This document shows positions 55,673 through 64,000 of a DNA stretch of 64,000 nucleotides, one piece after another. The stretch is from Pandoraea thiooxydans (lineage in GTDB: Bacteria > Pseudomonadota > Gammaproteobacteria > Burkholderiales > Burkholderiaceae), in NCBI RefSeq assembly GCF_001931675.1, contig NZ_CP014839.1, positions 1,488,001-1,552,000 of the forward strand, given 5' to 3'. Below the pieces are notes generated by a model. It saw nothing but the letters and a program-made list of their open reading frames with translations, made no database searches and was not told where the DNA came from. Position numbers and translations under genes: made by a program. Numbering within the stretch: the stretch's first letter is position 1; each line of letters starts with the position of its first letter.

Positions 55673-56905
55673 ATGAAATTCGATAGTGTCGTGCTCGGCG
55701 GCGGTATCGTCGGCGTCTCGGTGGCCGTGCACCTGCAAAAGCGCGGCCGCGCGGTCGCGCTGGTCGATCGCAAGGCGCCCGGCAATGAAACATCGTTTGG
55801 CAATGCGGGGCTGATCCAGCGTGAAGGTGTCTATCCATACGCTTTTCCGCGCGACTTCGGCACGCTGCTGCGCTACGCGCGCAACCGCTCGCCCGACGTG
55901 CGTTACCACAACGATGCGATCCTCGAGATCGCCCCGTTCCTGTGGCGATACTGGCACTATTCCCAGCCCGCGCGGCACGCGGCGATTGCCCGAGCCTATG
56001 CGACGTTGATCGAGCATTGCGTGAGCGAACATCGTGCACTGGCGCAAGAGGCGGGTGCCGACGGCCTGCTTCGCCGCAGCGGCTGGATCAAGATCTTCCG
56101 TTCGGCAGCCAAGCAGGACCAAGAGTTGCGGCAGGTCGAGAAGTGGCGACGCGAATTCGGCGTCGAGTTCGAAGCGCTCGATGCAGCGCGCCTGAATCGG
56201 ATGGAGCCCGATCTCGATCGCTCGCTGCTGGGCGGGTTGCACTACACCGCGGCCGACTCGGTGAGCGATCCCAACGCTTTGGTGAGTGCCTATGCGCGGT
56301 ATTTCGAGCAATTGGGCGGGCGCGTTTTGCAGGGGGACGCCACCACGCTGCAGGATGCCTGGACGGTTCAGACCGAGGCCGGGCCGATCGAGGCCGGCTC
56401 GGCTGTCGTCGCGCTTGGGCCGTGGTCGAACGACATCACCACACGCCTGGGCTACCGCCTGCCGCTGGCGGTCAAGCGCGGCTACCACATGCACTATGCC
56501 AGCATGGCCGGGGCTCGGCTCAATCACCCGGTGCTCGATGTGGAGAGCGGCTTTTTGCTGGCACCCATGGCGCGCGGCATCCGTTTGACCACGGGTGTCG
56601 AGCTGGCGCATCGTGACGCGCCCAAAACGCCGGTGCAACTGGCGGCGGTCGAGCCGGTGGCGCGCACGCTGTTTCCGCTGGACCAGCGCATCGACGCCGA
56701 GCCGTGGATGGGCCGCCGACCCTGCACCCCGGACATGATGCCGATCATCGGACCGGCGCCGCGCCACCGCAACCTGTGGTTCGCCTTCGGTCACGCGCAT
56801 CATGGCCTCACGCTGGGTGCCGTCACCGGCCGGTTGCTCGCCGAGATGATCACCGGCGAGGCGCCACTGGTCGATCCCCGCCCATTCAGAGCCGATCGCT
56901 TTTAG
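55673..56905 (+). CDS. FAD-dependent D-amino-acid dehydrogenase (DadA-like)
   Basis: A 410-residue DAO-fold oxidoreductase: VVLGGGIVGVSVAVHLQKRGRAVALVDR binds ADP of FAD, ETSFGNAGLI is DadA-specific, and RRPCTPDMMPIIGPAP with HAHHGLTLGAVTGRLLAEMI closes the flavin site. It oxidises a D-amino acid or other secondary/primary amine to an imine. ATG 55673 is preferred to 55652 by family start. It overlaps no gene but is only ten bases from the Rid gene, so it belongs to the operon. Confidence 0.9.
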   Translation: MKFDSVVLGGGIVGVSVAVHLQKRGRAVALVDRKAPGNETSFGNAGLIQREGVYPYAFPRDFGTLLRYARNRSPDVRYHNDAILEIAPFLWRYWHYSQPARHAAIARAYATLIEHCVSEHRALAQEAGADGLLRRSGWIKIFRSAAKQDQELRQVEKWRREFGVEFEALDAARLNRMEPDLDRSLLGGLHYTAADSVSDPNALVSAYARYFEQLGGRVLQGDATTLQDAWTVQTEAGPIEAGSAVVALGPWSNDITTRLGYRLPLAVKRGYHMHYASMAGARLNHPVLDVESGFLLAPMARGIRLTTGVELAHRDAPKTPVQLAAVEPVARTLFPLDQRIDAEPWMGRRPCTPDMMPIIGPAPRHRNLWFAFGHAHHGLTLGAVTGRLLAEMITGEAPLVDPRPFRADRF

Positions 56906-56965
56906 CTTGCATGGTCCCCGAGCCGCCGGCCCTGGCGGCGGATGGTTTCGTCAATCGATGCGATC

Positions 56966-56987
56966 AGGACATTCAATTGTCCTTTTC
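56966..56987 (+). terminator. Weak terminator after the DadA-like gene
   Basis: AGGACA (56966-56971) and TGTCCT (56978-56983) form a six-pair stem with a six-base loop and a run of four T. Confidence 0.45.
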
Positions 56988-57051
56988 GCGCCGCTCGTTT
57001 CATGATTCATGTGTGAGAAATACGTGACGACAAGAACGAGAGATTTTGGCA

Positions 57052-58359
57052 ATGACCACCGCCCAGGCACAACTCGGGATGAGCGAACGCACCACGCTGG
57101 CCATCGGCGAGGCGCTTGCCGCGCGCAGCGTCGGGCTGCGCGCCAGGCTGCTGTTCGTCGGGCCGGCCGTGGTTGCCTCCATCGCCTACATGGACCCAGG
57201 CAATATCGCCACCAACCTGCAAGCGGGGGCCAGGTATGGCTACTCGCTGCTGTGGGTCGTGGTGGCGGCCAACCTGATTGCGATGCTGTTCCAGGCGCTC
57301 TCGGCCAAGCTTGGCATCGTCACGCAGCGCAACCTCGCGGAGCTGGTGCGCGAGCAGTTTCCGCCGTCCGTGGTGCTGCTGATGTGGGGCATCAGCGAGA
57401 TTGCCTCGATGGCGACCGATCTGGCTGAGTTCCTGGGCGGTGCGATCGGGTTGTCGCTGCTGTTCCATTTGCCGCTGATGTCCGGCATGGTTGTCACCGG
57501 CATCGTCACCTACGGCATCCTGTTAGCCGAGAAGCGCGGTTTCAGGCCGCTCGAGCTGATCATCGGCGCACTGGTGGCGGCGATTGCACTGTCGTACGTG
57601 ATGGAATTGCTGATCGTGCCGGTCGAGTGGACGGCCGCCATGCGCGGCGCGCTCGTACCGCAACTGCCGGACGGCGGCGCGTTGACCGTGGCGGTCGGCA
57701 TCCTCGGGGCGACGGTCATGCCGCATGCGATTTTCCTGCATTCAGGCCTGATGCAGGGCCGTGCGTCGGCGCGTACCGATGGCGCACGCCGGAAGCTGCT
57801 CAAACTCTCGAATCTGGAAGTCGTGATTGCGCTTTCGGTGGCGGGGCTCATCAACATGGCAATGATCGTGATGGCCTCGGGTGCGTTCCATGCGGGCCGT
57901 CCGGAGGTTGCCGAGATCGAAACCGCGTACCGTGCGCTCACACCGATGCTCGGGGCGGGCGCTGCCGTTCTTTTTCTGGTCTCGCTGATGGCCTCCGGCG
58001 TATCGAGCTCGGTGGTCGGCACGATGGCCGGACAGATGATCATGCAGGGCTTCGTCGGTACGCGCCTGCCGCTGTGGTTGCGTCGGGCTGTAACCATGCT
58101 GCCGGCTTTCGCGGTCGTCGCGTGCGGCGTCAGCGCGACGCGGGCGCTGATCTATAGCCAGGTCGTGCTGAGCTTTGCCTTGCCGGTACCGATGATTGCC
58201 GTGGCGATTTTCACCTGCCGGCGCGACATCATGGGCAATTTCGTCAATCGCCGGCTCGTCGCCGCATCGGCACTGGCGGGTGCCGCGCTGATTCTCGCGC
58301 TCAACGCGGTGTTGGTGCTGCAAACGTTCGGGGTCGCGGTTCCCGGGATGACGCGCTAG
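57052..58359 (+). CDS. Nramp-family divalent metal transporter (MntH-like)
   Basis: A 435-residue Nramp carrier with 11 helices. The metal site is complete: DPGN in helix 1 (about 47-50) and MPH in helix 6 (223-225); the transport loop GTMAGQMIMQGF follows. It takes up Mn or Fe with protons. ATG 57052 is used; a TTG two codons earlier is possible. It is single, without an adjacent mntR or fur gene. Confidence 0.92.
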   Translation: MTTAQAQLGMSERTTLAIGEALAARSVGLRARLLFVGPAVVASIAYMDPGNIATNLQAGARYGYSLLWVVVAANLIAMLFQALSAKLGIVTQRNLAELVREQFPPSVVLLMWGISEIASMATDLAEFLGGAIGLSLLFHLPLMSGMVVTGIVTYGILLAEKRGFRPLELIIGALVAAIALSYVMELLIVPVEWTAAMRGALVPQLPDGGALTVAVGILGATVMPHAIFLHSGLMQGRASARTDGARRKLLKLSNLEVVIALSVAGLINMAMIVMASGAFHAGRPEVAEIETAYRALTPMLGAGAAVLFLVSLMASGVSSSVVGTMAGQMIMQGFVGTRLPLWLRRAVTMLPAFAVVACGVSATRALIYSQVVLSFALPVPMIAVAIFTCRRDIMGNFVNRRLVAASALAGAALILALNAVLVLQTFGVAVPGMTR

Positions 58360-58413
58360 CGCTGGCCGCCCTGGCCGGCGCGCGATTGCCCGCCGGCCAG
58401 CGCGCAGTGAGAC

Positions 58414-58448
58414 TTGTCCACAGAAATTGTTCGTAACACTGTGGATAA
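58414..58448. other. Two facing DnaA-box sequences downstream of the Nramp gene
   Basis: TTGTCCACA (58414-58422) and TGTGGATAA (58440-58448); the second is the exact complement of the consensus TTATCCACA. The arms form an inverted repeat of ten bases with one mismatch around about 16 bases. It could bind DnaA or act as a hairpin at the 3' end of the Nramp transcript. Confidence 0.4.
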
Positions 58449-58570
58449 ATGATCTGCAAACTGGGCAATGCGTTGATTTGCCTCAGATTTTCACCGGTGT
58501 GTCTGAACCCGGCAAAGCACTTGACCATGTTCCGGACGCGCTTTGCCGGTGCGGACTTCGGCCGTTGCCA

Positions 58571-58903
58571 TCAATGACGGTCGGGGCCGCGGCCATGGCC
58601 GGGTCCATGATCGTATCCGTGACCGCGGCCGCGATCATGATCGGGGCGACGGTGGCGCCATGGATCCCGGTCATGCGGATGGTGGCGGACCCAGTCGTCG
58701 CGATCCCAATAGCGGTGGCCATCCCAGTAGCGGTCACCATGCAGGCCGATAGTGATGCTCACATCGACCGGCATCAGGCGCGGTTGGCCGTAGACGGCAA
58801 GCGGCTGGCCTTCGTAGGCGAGCGCCGAACCAGCGGCGAGGAACGCGCTGGCGGCGAGCGCCAAAGCAATGATCGGGCGAGCGGTGCGGTAAGTTTTTTT
58901 CAT
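58571..58903 (-). CDS. Small secreted His/Asp/Arg-rich protein
   Basis: A 110-residue protein with a signal peptide (IIALALAASAFLAAGSALA, cleavage near residue 30). The mature part begins YEGQPLAVYGQPRLMPVDVSITIG and then becomes very rich in His, Asp, Arg and Gly (about 60-110), with repeated YWD and HDRD-like units. A metal-binding or wall-associated role is possible; the family is not known to me. AGGAG precedes ATG 58903. It converges with the Nramp gene. Confidence 0.72.
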   Translation of the reverse strand: MKKTYRTARPIIALALAASAFLAAGSALAYEGQPLAVYGQPRLMPVDVSITIGLHGDRYWDGHRYWDRDDWVRHHPHDRDPWRHRRPDHDRGRGHGYDHGPGHGRGPDRH

Positions 58904-59346
58904 GATGCAATCTCCTGATTCAGGTGAGGGAGGCACATGTCGGCCAGCAAAGCCGGGCGGGCAAGGCGCCACCGAGCGACGCCATCCTAACGCCGCAACG
59001 CGGTGCAAACGTGACAACTTGTAAGCGCGCATGTCTGCATGTAACCGGGCGTCGCGGTGCTTCGGTAAAAAAGCCTTATTTTATGGGGTTTGGAAGCAGT
59101 TGGCCGTTCCATCTGGCCGCCGCCGCTGTTACATCTATTGCGTGGACGTAATGATGCGGCATGCCGGCCCGATCGCCACGTGGCCAGCGCGCAGGGCGGG
59201 CGTGGCCGGTGTTCCCGGCCCGTGTGCCGCAGCAACGGCGGGCGCGTTGGGGTGCTATAGTTGACGGATAAGACAGCACTGCGTCAACGCGCAGGCAATA
59301 TCGATGCACCGGCCGTCCCGATCGGGCGGCGTTTCAAGGAAATGTA
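58904..59346. other. Divergent non-coding interval before argC
   Basis: About 440 bases with no credible gene. It holds the argC promoter at 59253-59261; otherwise nothing I can name. Confidence 0.55.
59253..59261 (+). promoter_or_regulatory. Extended -10 promoter of argC
   Basis: TGCTATAGT, an extended -10 (TGN plus TATAGT), lies about 86 bases before the ATG. No good -35 is seen. Confidence 0.45.
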
Positions 59347-60300
59347 ATGGCAGCAAAACCCGCTATTTATGTCGATGGCCAGCACGGCACCACCGGATTG
59401 CAAATTCTCGACCTGCTGGCGCAGCGCGACGAATTCGAACTGATTTCGATTGCCGAGAGCGACCGGCGCTCGCTCGAGCATCGGCGCCGCGCACTGAACG
59501 GCGCGGATGTGGTGATTCTGTGCCTGCCCGACGATGCCTCGCGCGAGGCGGTGTCGCTGATCGAGAATCCCAAGGTCCGCGTGATCGACGCGAGCACCGC
59601 TTACCGTACCGCCCCCGACTGGGTGTATGGCTTTGCGGAGCTCACCGATGGGCAGCGGGCACGCATCGCCGAGGCGCAGCGGGTCAGCAATCCCGGATGC
59701 TACGCGACCGGCGCGATCGCGCTGCTCCGCCCGCTGGTGCAGCGCGGCGTCGTGCAGCCCGATCAGGCGATGCACATTGTCGGGGTGTCCGGCTACACCG
59801 GCGGCGGCAAGGCGCTGATACAGATTCACGAAGGCGAGGATCCCGAGCCGTTCGCGCTGTATGGCACCAAGCTGGCTCACAAGCACGTGCCGGAAATCCA
59901 GATGCACGCGCAGCTGCGCCGCCGGCCGATTTTCGTGCCCAGCGAAGGGCATTTCCCGACAGGCATGCTGGTGATCGTCACCCTGGCGCGCGAGGCGCTG
60001 AATGACGATGCGGCCGCCGTGCACGGCGCATTGGCCGAACATTACCGCGATGCGGCTTTCGTCAGCGTTGTGCCGGCGGACTCCCGAGAGCAACTGCTGC
60101 GCGGCGATTTCATTCGCGCCGATACCCTCAGCGGCACCAACCAGCTCGAGTTGATGTCCTTTGCGAGCCCGTCGGGTGACGAGATTCTGTTGGTGGCGCG
60201 TCTCGACAATCTCGGCAAGGGCGCCTCGGGCGCGGCGGTCCAGAACCTGAATCTGATGCTGGGCCTCGACGAGCGCACCGGACTGGCCGGCGCGCGCTGA
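59347..60300 (+). CDS. argC: N-acetyl-gamma-glutamyl-phosphate reductase, type 2
   Basis: A 317-residue NADPH-dependent reductase of arginine synthesis. VDGQHGTTGLQILDLL binds the cofactor and SNPGCYATG carries the catalytic Cys118; GTNQLELM and HFPTGML follow. The short N-terminal domain is that of type-2 ArgC. No other arginine gene is beside it. Confidence 0.93.
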   Translation: MAAKPAIYVDGQHGTTGLQILDLLAQRDEFELISIAESDRRSLEHRRRALNGADVVILCLPDDASREAVSLIENPKVRVIDASTAYRTAPDWVYGFAELTDGQRARIAEAQRVSNPGCYATGAIALLRPLVQRGVVQPDQAMHIVGVSGYTGGGKALIQIHEGEDPEPFALYGTKLAHKHVPEIQMHAQLRRRPIFVPSEGHFPTGMLVIVTLAREALNDDAAAVHGALAEHYRDAAFVSVVPADSREQLLRGDFIRADTLSGTNQLELMSFASPSGDEILLVARLDNLGKGASGAAVQNLNLMLGLDERTGLAGAR

Positions 60301-60397
60301 GTGTCGGCGGCCTGATTTCCTGGCCGGGCCGAGCCGTACGAATGGATTTGCCGCGCCATCGGCGCACGTGACGGGGGCGCGTGAGCGGGAGTTCAGC

Positions 60398-60940
60398 ATG
60401 ACACGACAATCTTCGAAATCCTATCTGTTTGCGTCTCGCCGCGCGGCAAGGCTAGTGGCCTGCGCCGCAACGCTGGTGCTCGGCGCGTGTGCGCAGCCCT
60501 GGGAGTCATTCCAGGCCGGCGAGCCGGTCTCCGCCGTGATCGCCAGACTGGGGCCCCCGCGCGAAGTCTATACGCTGGCCGACGGCACCAGGCGCCTGAT
60601 GTGGCCGACCCAGCCGATGGGCGAGGTCACCACCGCGGTGCATGCAAGTGCCGACGGCAAGGTGCTCAGTGTGCGACAGGTGCTGCAGCCCAGCGAATTT
60701 TATCGGGCCCAGGTCGATAAATGGACCGAACAGGACGTGCTCGAGCACTTCGGTCAGCCTGCGGAGAAAGCATACTTCCCGCTGCAAAAGCGCGAAGTCT
60801 GGAGCTACCGCTTCCTGCAGGACGGGCAGTGGTACCAGCTCTATCACTTCCTGTTCGACGATGCCGGCGTATTGCGCGGCACGCAGCAAAGCCCGGATCC
60901 GCTGCACGAACGCGCCGGCGGCGACAACATGGTCATGTAG
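60398..60940 (+). CDS. Putative outer-membrane lipoprotein
   Basis: A 180-residue protein with a lipoprotein signal (RLVACAATLVLGAC, lipobox LGAC). The mature part contains two similar BamE/SmpA-like segments (SAVIARLGPPREVYTLADGTRRLMW and EQDVLEHFGQPAEKAYFPLQKREVWSYRF), each a short helix, glycine turn and strands. Function unknown, perhaps envelope assembly. GGGAG precedes ATG 60398; the frame upstream to 60368 is not used. Confidence 0.78.
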   Translation: MTRQSSKSYLFASRRAARLVACAATLVLGACAQPWESFQAGEPVSAVIARLGPPREVYTLADGTRRLMWPTQPMGEVTTAVHASADGKVLSVRQVLQPSEFYRAQVDKWTEQDVLEHFGQPAEKAYFPLQKREVWSYRFLQDGQWYQLYHFLFDDAGVLRGTQQSPDPLHERAGGDNMVM

Positions 60941-61262
60941 AAAACGCTGCGTCCGAAGCGCGCGGAGTGCCGCTTGGCGCCGCGCAGATCGGCGCGGCCC
61001 GCATGGCCGACAGACCCCGGCAGGCTACGAAGACGCGGCCGACTCGATGCGTTTTACTGTGCTAGGATCAGCCACGGCGCGCGTTCATCCCCCAACGACG
61101 ACCTGTATCGCTTGGTCGTTGTCCGAGCGGCGCCGGCGGCGAGCGCGGCTTTGCTTTCACTGCAGTTGGCCAGGGCCGGTTTCGCGTTGCGCGAGAGCGC
61201 CGCGAGAAAGCGCGCTTCCATGGGATTGTTCAGTCAGATCAAACCGGATAGGAGAGAATCAA
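60941..61262. other. Non-coding interval before the CHRD gene
   Basis: 322 bases without a gene. A stem of CAACGAC (61093-61099) and GTCGTTG (61115-61121) may lie in the leader. An extended -10-like TGTGCTAGGAT sits just before (near 61058). Nothing else is seen. Confidence 0.4.
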
Positions 61263-61721
61263 ATGCGAATTTCGATGTCACGGCGGGCTGTTCTCATGTT
61301 TGGCGGGCTCGCGTTGGCGGGTTCGATGACTTTGGCCAATGCGGCGCCGGTTTCATTCACGGTGCCGCTCGACGGCGCGCATGAGGTGCCGGCGGTGCCT
61401 AGCTCGGCGACCGGCAATGCCGCGCTGACCTACGATCCGGCCACACGCGTTGTGACCTGGGATGTCACCTTCAGCGGTTTGTCGAGTGCGGCCACGATGG
61501 CGCATATTCACGCGGGTGCGACGGGCAAGAACGGACCGGTCAGGGTCTGGCTGACGAAGAAAGGCGCCGCTTCGGTAACCAGCCCGATCAAGGGCGAGGC
61601 CAAGCTGTCGCCTGCCGAGGCAAAGGCTTTTCTTGCCGGCGACACCTATGTCAACGTCCATACCAAAGACCACCCGGCCGGCGAAATTCGCGGTCAGGTT
61701 ATCCCGCCCAAGGGGAAATGA
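61263..61721 (+). CDS. CHRD-domain secreted protein
   Basis: A 152-residue protein with a signal peptide (RRAVLMFGGLALAGSMTLANAA) and one CHRD domain: VPLDGAHEVPAVPSSATGNAALTYDPATRVVTWDVTF, then MAHIHAGATGKNGPVRVWL and VNVHTKDHPAGEIRGQV. Single CHRD proteins are common in proteobacteria; their role is unknown. GGAGAG precedes ATG 61263. It converges with the cytochrome b561 gene, nine bases apart. Confidence 0.9.
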   Translation: MRISMSRRAVLMFGGLALAGSMTLANAAPVSFTVPLDGAHEVPAVPSSATGNAALTYDPATRVVTWDVTFSGLSSAATMAHIHAGATGKNGPVRVWLTKKGAASVTSPIKGEAKLSPAEAKAFLAGDTYVNVHTKDHPAGEIRGQVIPPKGK

Positions 61722-61730
61722 CGTCTTGAC

Positions 61731-62408
61731 CTAAAGGAAGTTCGCGATCAGCGCCGCGGCCGTGGCGCCGATCGCCAGCATCAGCAGGGCGCGCGCCGGC
61801 GGAGCCAGCCGCGGTGAGGCAATGCCGGCCGGCAGGCGCTTGCGGCCAGTGAACATCGGACGCAGCAGGTTGTGCCCTTTGAGGGCTGCGTACAGCGCGA
61901 TCGCCAGCACGTGCAGCGCGATGCAAGCCACGAGCGCATCCCACAACAGTCCATGCAGCGCCGTGATCGCATTGGCGATCGGCGCCGGCACCCAGGCGGT
62001 CAGCGGTCCGTTGTCGGCGACGTCGTTGTTGACGTACAGCCCCGTCAACGTCTCGCCCAGCAGCAACGCGAGTAACAGCAATACCATCCAGCCGCCGGCC
62101 GGATTGTGGCCGACCTGCACGTCGGGCTCGCGCCGCGTCAAATGCCGCAGGTGTTGCCATGCGGCCGCGGGCGAGGTGACAAAGGTCCTGAATCGCGCCG
62201 TATCGCTGCCGAAGCAGCCCCACAGCAGGCGAAACAGCAGCAGCGCCAGCAACGCCTGGCCAATCCACACATGCCAGTCCATCCAGTTGAGCCGCGCCGT
62301 GATATAGGCCGCGGCCACCAGCACCACCGCCAGCCAATGAAATAGCCGGGTCGGTGCGTCCCACACGCTGACCGAACGCATGATCGGCGCCGGTTGTTCA
62401 GCGGCCAT
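61731..62408 (-). CDS. Cytochrome b561-type (Ni-hydrogenase b-like) membrane protein
   Basis: A 225-residue protein with four or five membrane helices and the family motif VWDAPTRLFHWL near the start; further likely haem ligands are in WMDWHVWIG, TALHGLLWD and IALHVLAIALY. It passes electrons between quinone and an unknown partner. ATG 62408 overlaps the AraC-type gene by 11 bases; ATG 62381 would drop nine residues. Confidence 0.87.
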   Translation of the reverse strand: MAAEQPAPIMRSVSVWDAPTRLFHWLAVVLVAAAYITARLNWMDWHVWIGQALLALLLFRLLWGCFGSDTARFRTFVTSPAAAWQHLRHLTRREPDVQVGHNPAGGWMVLLLLALLLGETLTGLYVNNDVADNGPLTAWVPAPIANAITALHGLLWDALVACIALHVLAIALYAALKGHNLLRPMFTGRKRLPAGIASPRLAPPARALLMLAIGATAAALIANFL

Positions 62409-63294
62409 CGCGCATGCCCCGTGCGGGCGTATTGGCGGCGACAATGTCTCGCGGCGACACCCCCAGCAAGCGATTGATCCAGTGCGCCATGTGGCTTTGA
62501 TGCGCGAACCCCGTGTCCAGCGCGATCTGGCTGGCACCGAGCTTGCCTTGCCGCAATAGGGCACTGGCCCGTTCAACGCGGCGCTGTATCACGTAGCGAT
62601 GCACCGGCATGCCCAGGGTCTCCCGAAACAGCACCTTGAAGTGCGGCACGCTCAAGTCGACTATGGCGGCAAGTTCGGCAAGGGTGAGACGATCGGCGAG
62701 ATGGCTGTCGATGTATTCGATCAGACGGGCAGCCGCGACCGGCGACAGCTTCCTGCGTCGTCGATCCTCGAGCGACGGCACCGCGCCGATCAGGCGCACG
62801 ATCATCGCCGTGCACAGGCTCTGCGCATATAACGGATCGGACGCTTCGTCGGCCTCCAGTTCGGCGCGCAAGGCCCAGGCCAGATGCTGAAAGCGGGCAT
62901 CGCGCATTTGCAGTCGTGGCCGAATGCTCGCCTGGGCAGGTTTCACGTTCAATTGATCGAAGGTCTGGCGCGCCAGCGGCTCGTCGATCCAGATGCTGAA
63001 GATCGTGCAACTCGCGTCGTCGGTCCATTGTCCGTCGAGCCCGGCGGGAATCACGTCGGCGTCGCCGTGTGCCTGAATGCGTGAGCCGCGCTGATTTTCA
63101 CAGTGGCAATGCGCCTTGACCGGCGCCCCGACATGCACGCCGATACGATGCACCGGCATGGCCGGGATGCGGTGCAAACCCGCCGATACGCTCATCAGAT
63201 CCGCTCCGAACCCGTTCCAACCCAGGCCTTTGCTGGAGCGCAGGCGCACGCGGGTACCGCTGTGGGGCAGGGCAATAGGCGAAGCGAGCTTCAT
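62398..63294 (-). CDS. AraC-family transcriptional regulator
   Basis: A 298-residue regulator: cupin-like N-terminal part and C-terminal double helix-turn-helix (LTLAELAAIVDLSVPHFKVLFRETLGMPVHRYVIQRRVERASALL and ASQIALDTGFAHQSHMAHWINRLLG). It is divergent from the NmrA-like gene at 63486 and overlaps the cytochrome b561 gene, so either could be its target. Confidence 0.9.
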   Translation of the reverse strand: MKLASPIALPHSGTRVRLRSSKGLGWNGFGADLMSVSAGLHRIPAMPVHRIGVHVGAPVKAHCHCENQRGSRIQAHGDADVIPAGLDGQWTDDASCTIFSIWIDEPLARQTFDQLNVKPAQASIRPRLQMRDARFQHLAWALRAELEADEASDPLYAQSLCTAMIVRLIGAVPSLEDRRRRKLSPVAAARLIEYIDSHLADRLTLAELAAIVDLSVPHFKVLFRETLGMPVHRYVIQRRVERASALLRQGKLGASQIALDTGFAHQSHMAHWINRLLGVSPRDIVAANTPARGMRDGR

Positions 63295-63485
63295 TGGGGG
63301 CCTCGTGGAGTGCCAAGGGTGCTGGCATTGTACTGCGACCGTGGCGCTTGCATCGGCAGCGGGTCGCCGCGGTGGTCGTAAAAAGTCATCCGAATCCGCG
63401 CAACACGATCCTTCCGTGCGCGCCAGACCGGGGCGGCACTTCTAAGATCTCGACGGATGAGACAGAAATCGACAAGGAGTCTGGC

Positions 63486-64000
63486 ATGTTCGTGATATTC
63501 GGGGCCGCGGGCAACGTCGGGCGCGCCAGTGCCGCGGCGTTGCGCGAGGCGGGGCGGCCGGTGCGAGCGGTGGTGCGCGATAGCGCTCAGGCCGGGCCGT
63601 TGGCCCGGCTCGGTTGCGAAATCGCCGTGGCTGATCTGTGCGAACCGGTGAGCGTCGCGCGCGCGCTCGACGGTGCGCAGGCGGTACAGATGCTATGTCC
63701 GGTGCCGCGATCGGGCAGCCTGCCGGCGCAGGCGATGCGCCATATGATCGACGTGGCCGCCAGCGCATTGCAGATGAATCCGCCACCGCGCATCGTGGCG
63801 CTGTCCGACTACGGTGCCGAGCTGCGTGGCGGAACCGGCATCACCGAGTTGTTCCATGAACTGGAATCAAGCCTTGCGCCGCTCGGCACGCGCCTGACGC
63901 TGCTGCGCTCGGCCGAGCACATGCACAACTGGGCCCGCGTCATGCCTGTGGCGCTTGCCACCGGCATCCTGCCCAGCCTGCACGAGCCGCTCGACAAACG
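63486..64000 (+). CDS. NmrA-like NAD(P)-binding protein (cut by window edge)
   Basis: The first 171 residues of an atypical SDR: VIFGAAGNVGRASAAALREAGRPVRAVVRD is the NAD(P)-binding GxxGxxG start, and IVALSDYGAELRGGTGITELFHELE follows. These proteins include redox sensors and NAD(P)H:quinone reductases. AAGGAG lies seven bases before ATG 63486. Divergent from the AraC regulator. Confidence 0.88.
   Translation, partial: MFVIFGAAGNVGRASAAALREAGRPVRAVVRDSAQAGPLARLGCEIAVADLCEPVSVARALDGAQAVQMLCPVPRSGSLPAQAMRHMIDVAASALQMNPPPRIVALSDYGAELRGGTGITELFHELESSLAPLGTRLTLLRSAEHMHNWARVMPVALATGILPSLHEPLDK

Overview
The window is GC-rich, densely coded bacterial chromosome with no rRNA, tRNA, CRISPR array or insertion sequence that I could see. 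Gene content (potFGHI and glnHPQ-type ABC transporters, many LysR/AraC/GntR regulators, NodT-type outer-membrane protein, ECF sigma factors, MHYT-GGDEF-EAL protein) and codon use point to a betaproteobacterium of the Burkholderiales, probably Burkholderiaceae (Burkholderia/Pandoraea-like); this is inferred from family memory, not from a search.

Layout. 1-6.7 kb: the start of an MFS gene, a LysR regulator, a P-type cation ATPase convergent with a tandem universal-stress protein, a fatty-acid hydroxylase and a secreted unknown protein. 6.8-14.8 kb: the most interesting block, a radical-SAM/'selenodomain-associated' (ArsS, arsenosugar-type) cluster: TVP38-FAD reductase fusion, two associated glycosyltransferases, an MTA-phosphorylase homologue, an MFS carrier, a zinc-finger anti-sigma factor and its ECF sigma factor, and divergent ArsS. 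Three transcription units here carry the same ECF-type promoter (TGTAAT/G, 16 bp, CGTC), so the block looks like one self-controlled regulon. 15-20.8 kb: class V aminotransferase, sirtuin, GlxA-type and LysR regulators, SDR and azoreductase. 20.9-23.9 kb: an ECF42-type sigma factor followed by its VOC/DGPF(YCII)/RibD-like operon, with an ECF42-like promoter between. 23.9-25.3 kb: zinc-sensing ArsR regulator and divergent CDF exporter. 25.4-34 kb: an MFS gene and a five-gene exopolysaccharide operon (HlyD-like adaptor, exported glycosidase-like protein, PilZ-containing cellulose-synthase-like enzyme, TolC/NodT-like outer-membrane lipoprotein, GalU), next to an MHYT-GGDEF-EAL c-di-GMP protein and a probably truncated cyclase.

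38-42.1 kb: GntR-DUF2848-amidase-MFS catabolic operon. 42.2-43.6 kb: ChaB and a CorA/ZntB-like transporter behind a perfect FNR/Anr box placed at -41.5. 43.9-47.9 kb: putrescine-type ABC transporter; 49.3-51.6 kb: glutamine-type ABC transporter; in both, a hairpin follows the binding-protein gene. 51.7-56.9 kb: XRE-cupin regulator with twin palindromic operators, an MHS symporter, amidase, Rid-family protein and DadA-like oxidase. 57-64 kb: Nramp transporter, secreted HD-rich protein, type-2 ArgC, a lipoprotein, a CHRD-domain protein, cytochrome b561, AraC regulator, and the start of an NmrA-like gene.

Themes: metal and metalloid handling (P-type ATPase, CDF, CorA-like, Nramp, ArsS), low-oxygen control (FNR/Anr-like boxes before the ATPase, ChaB and perhaps the stress-protein gene), and c-di-GMP-linked polysaccharide export.
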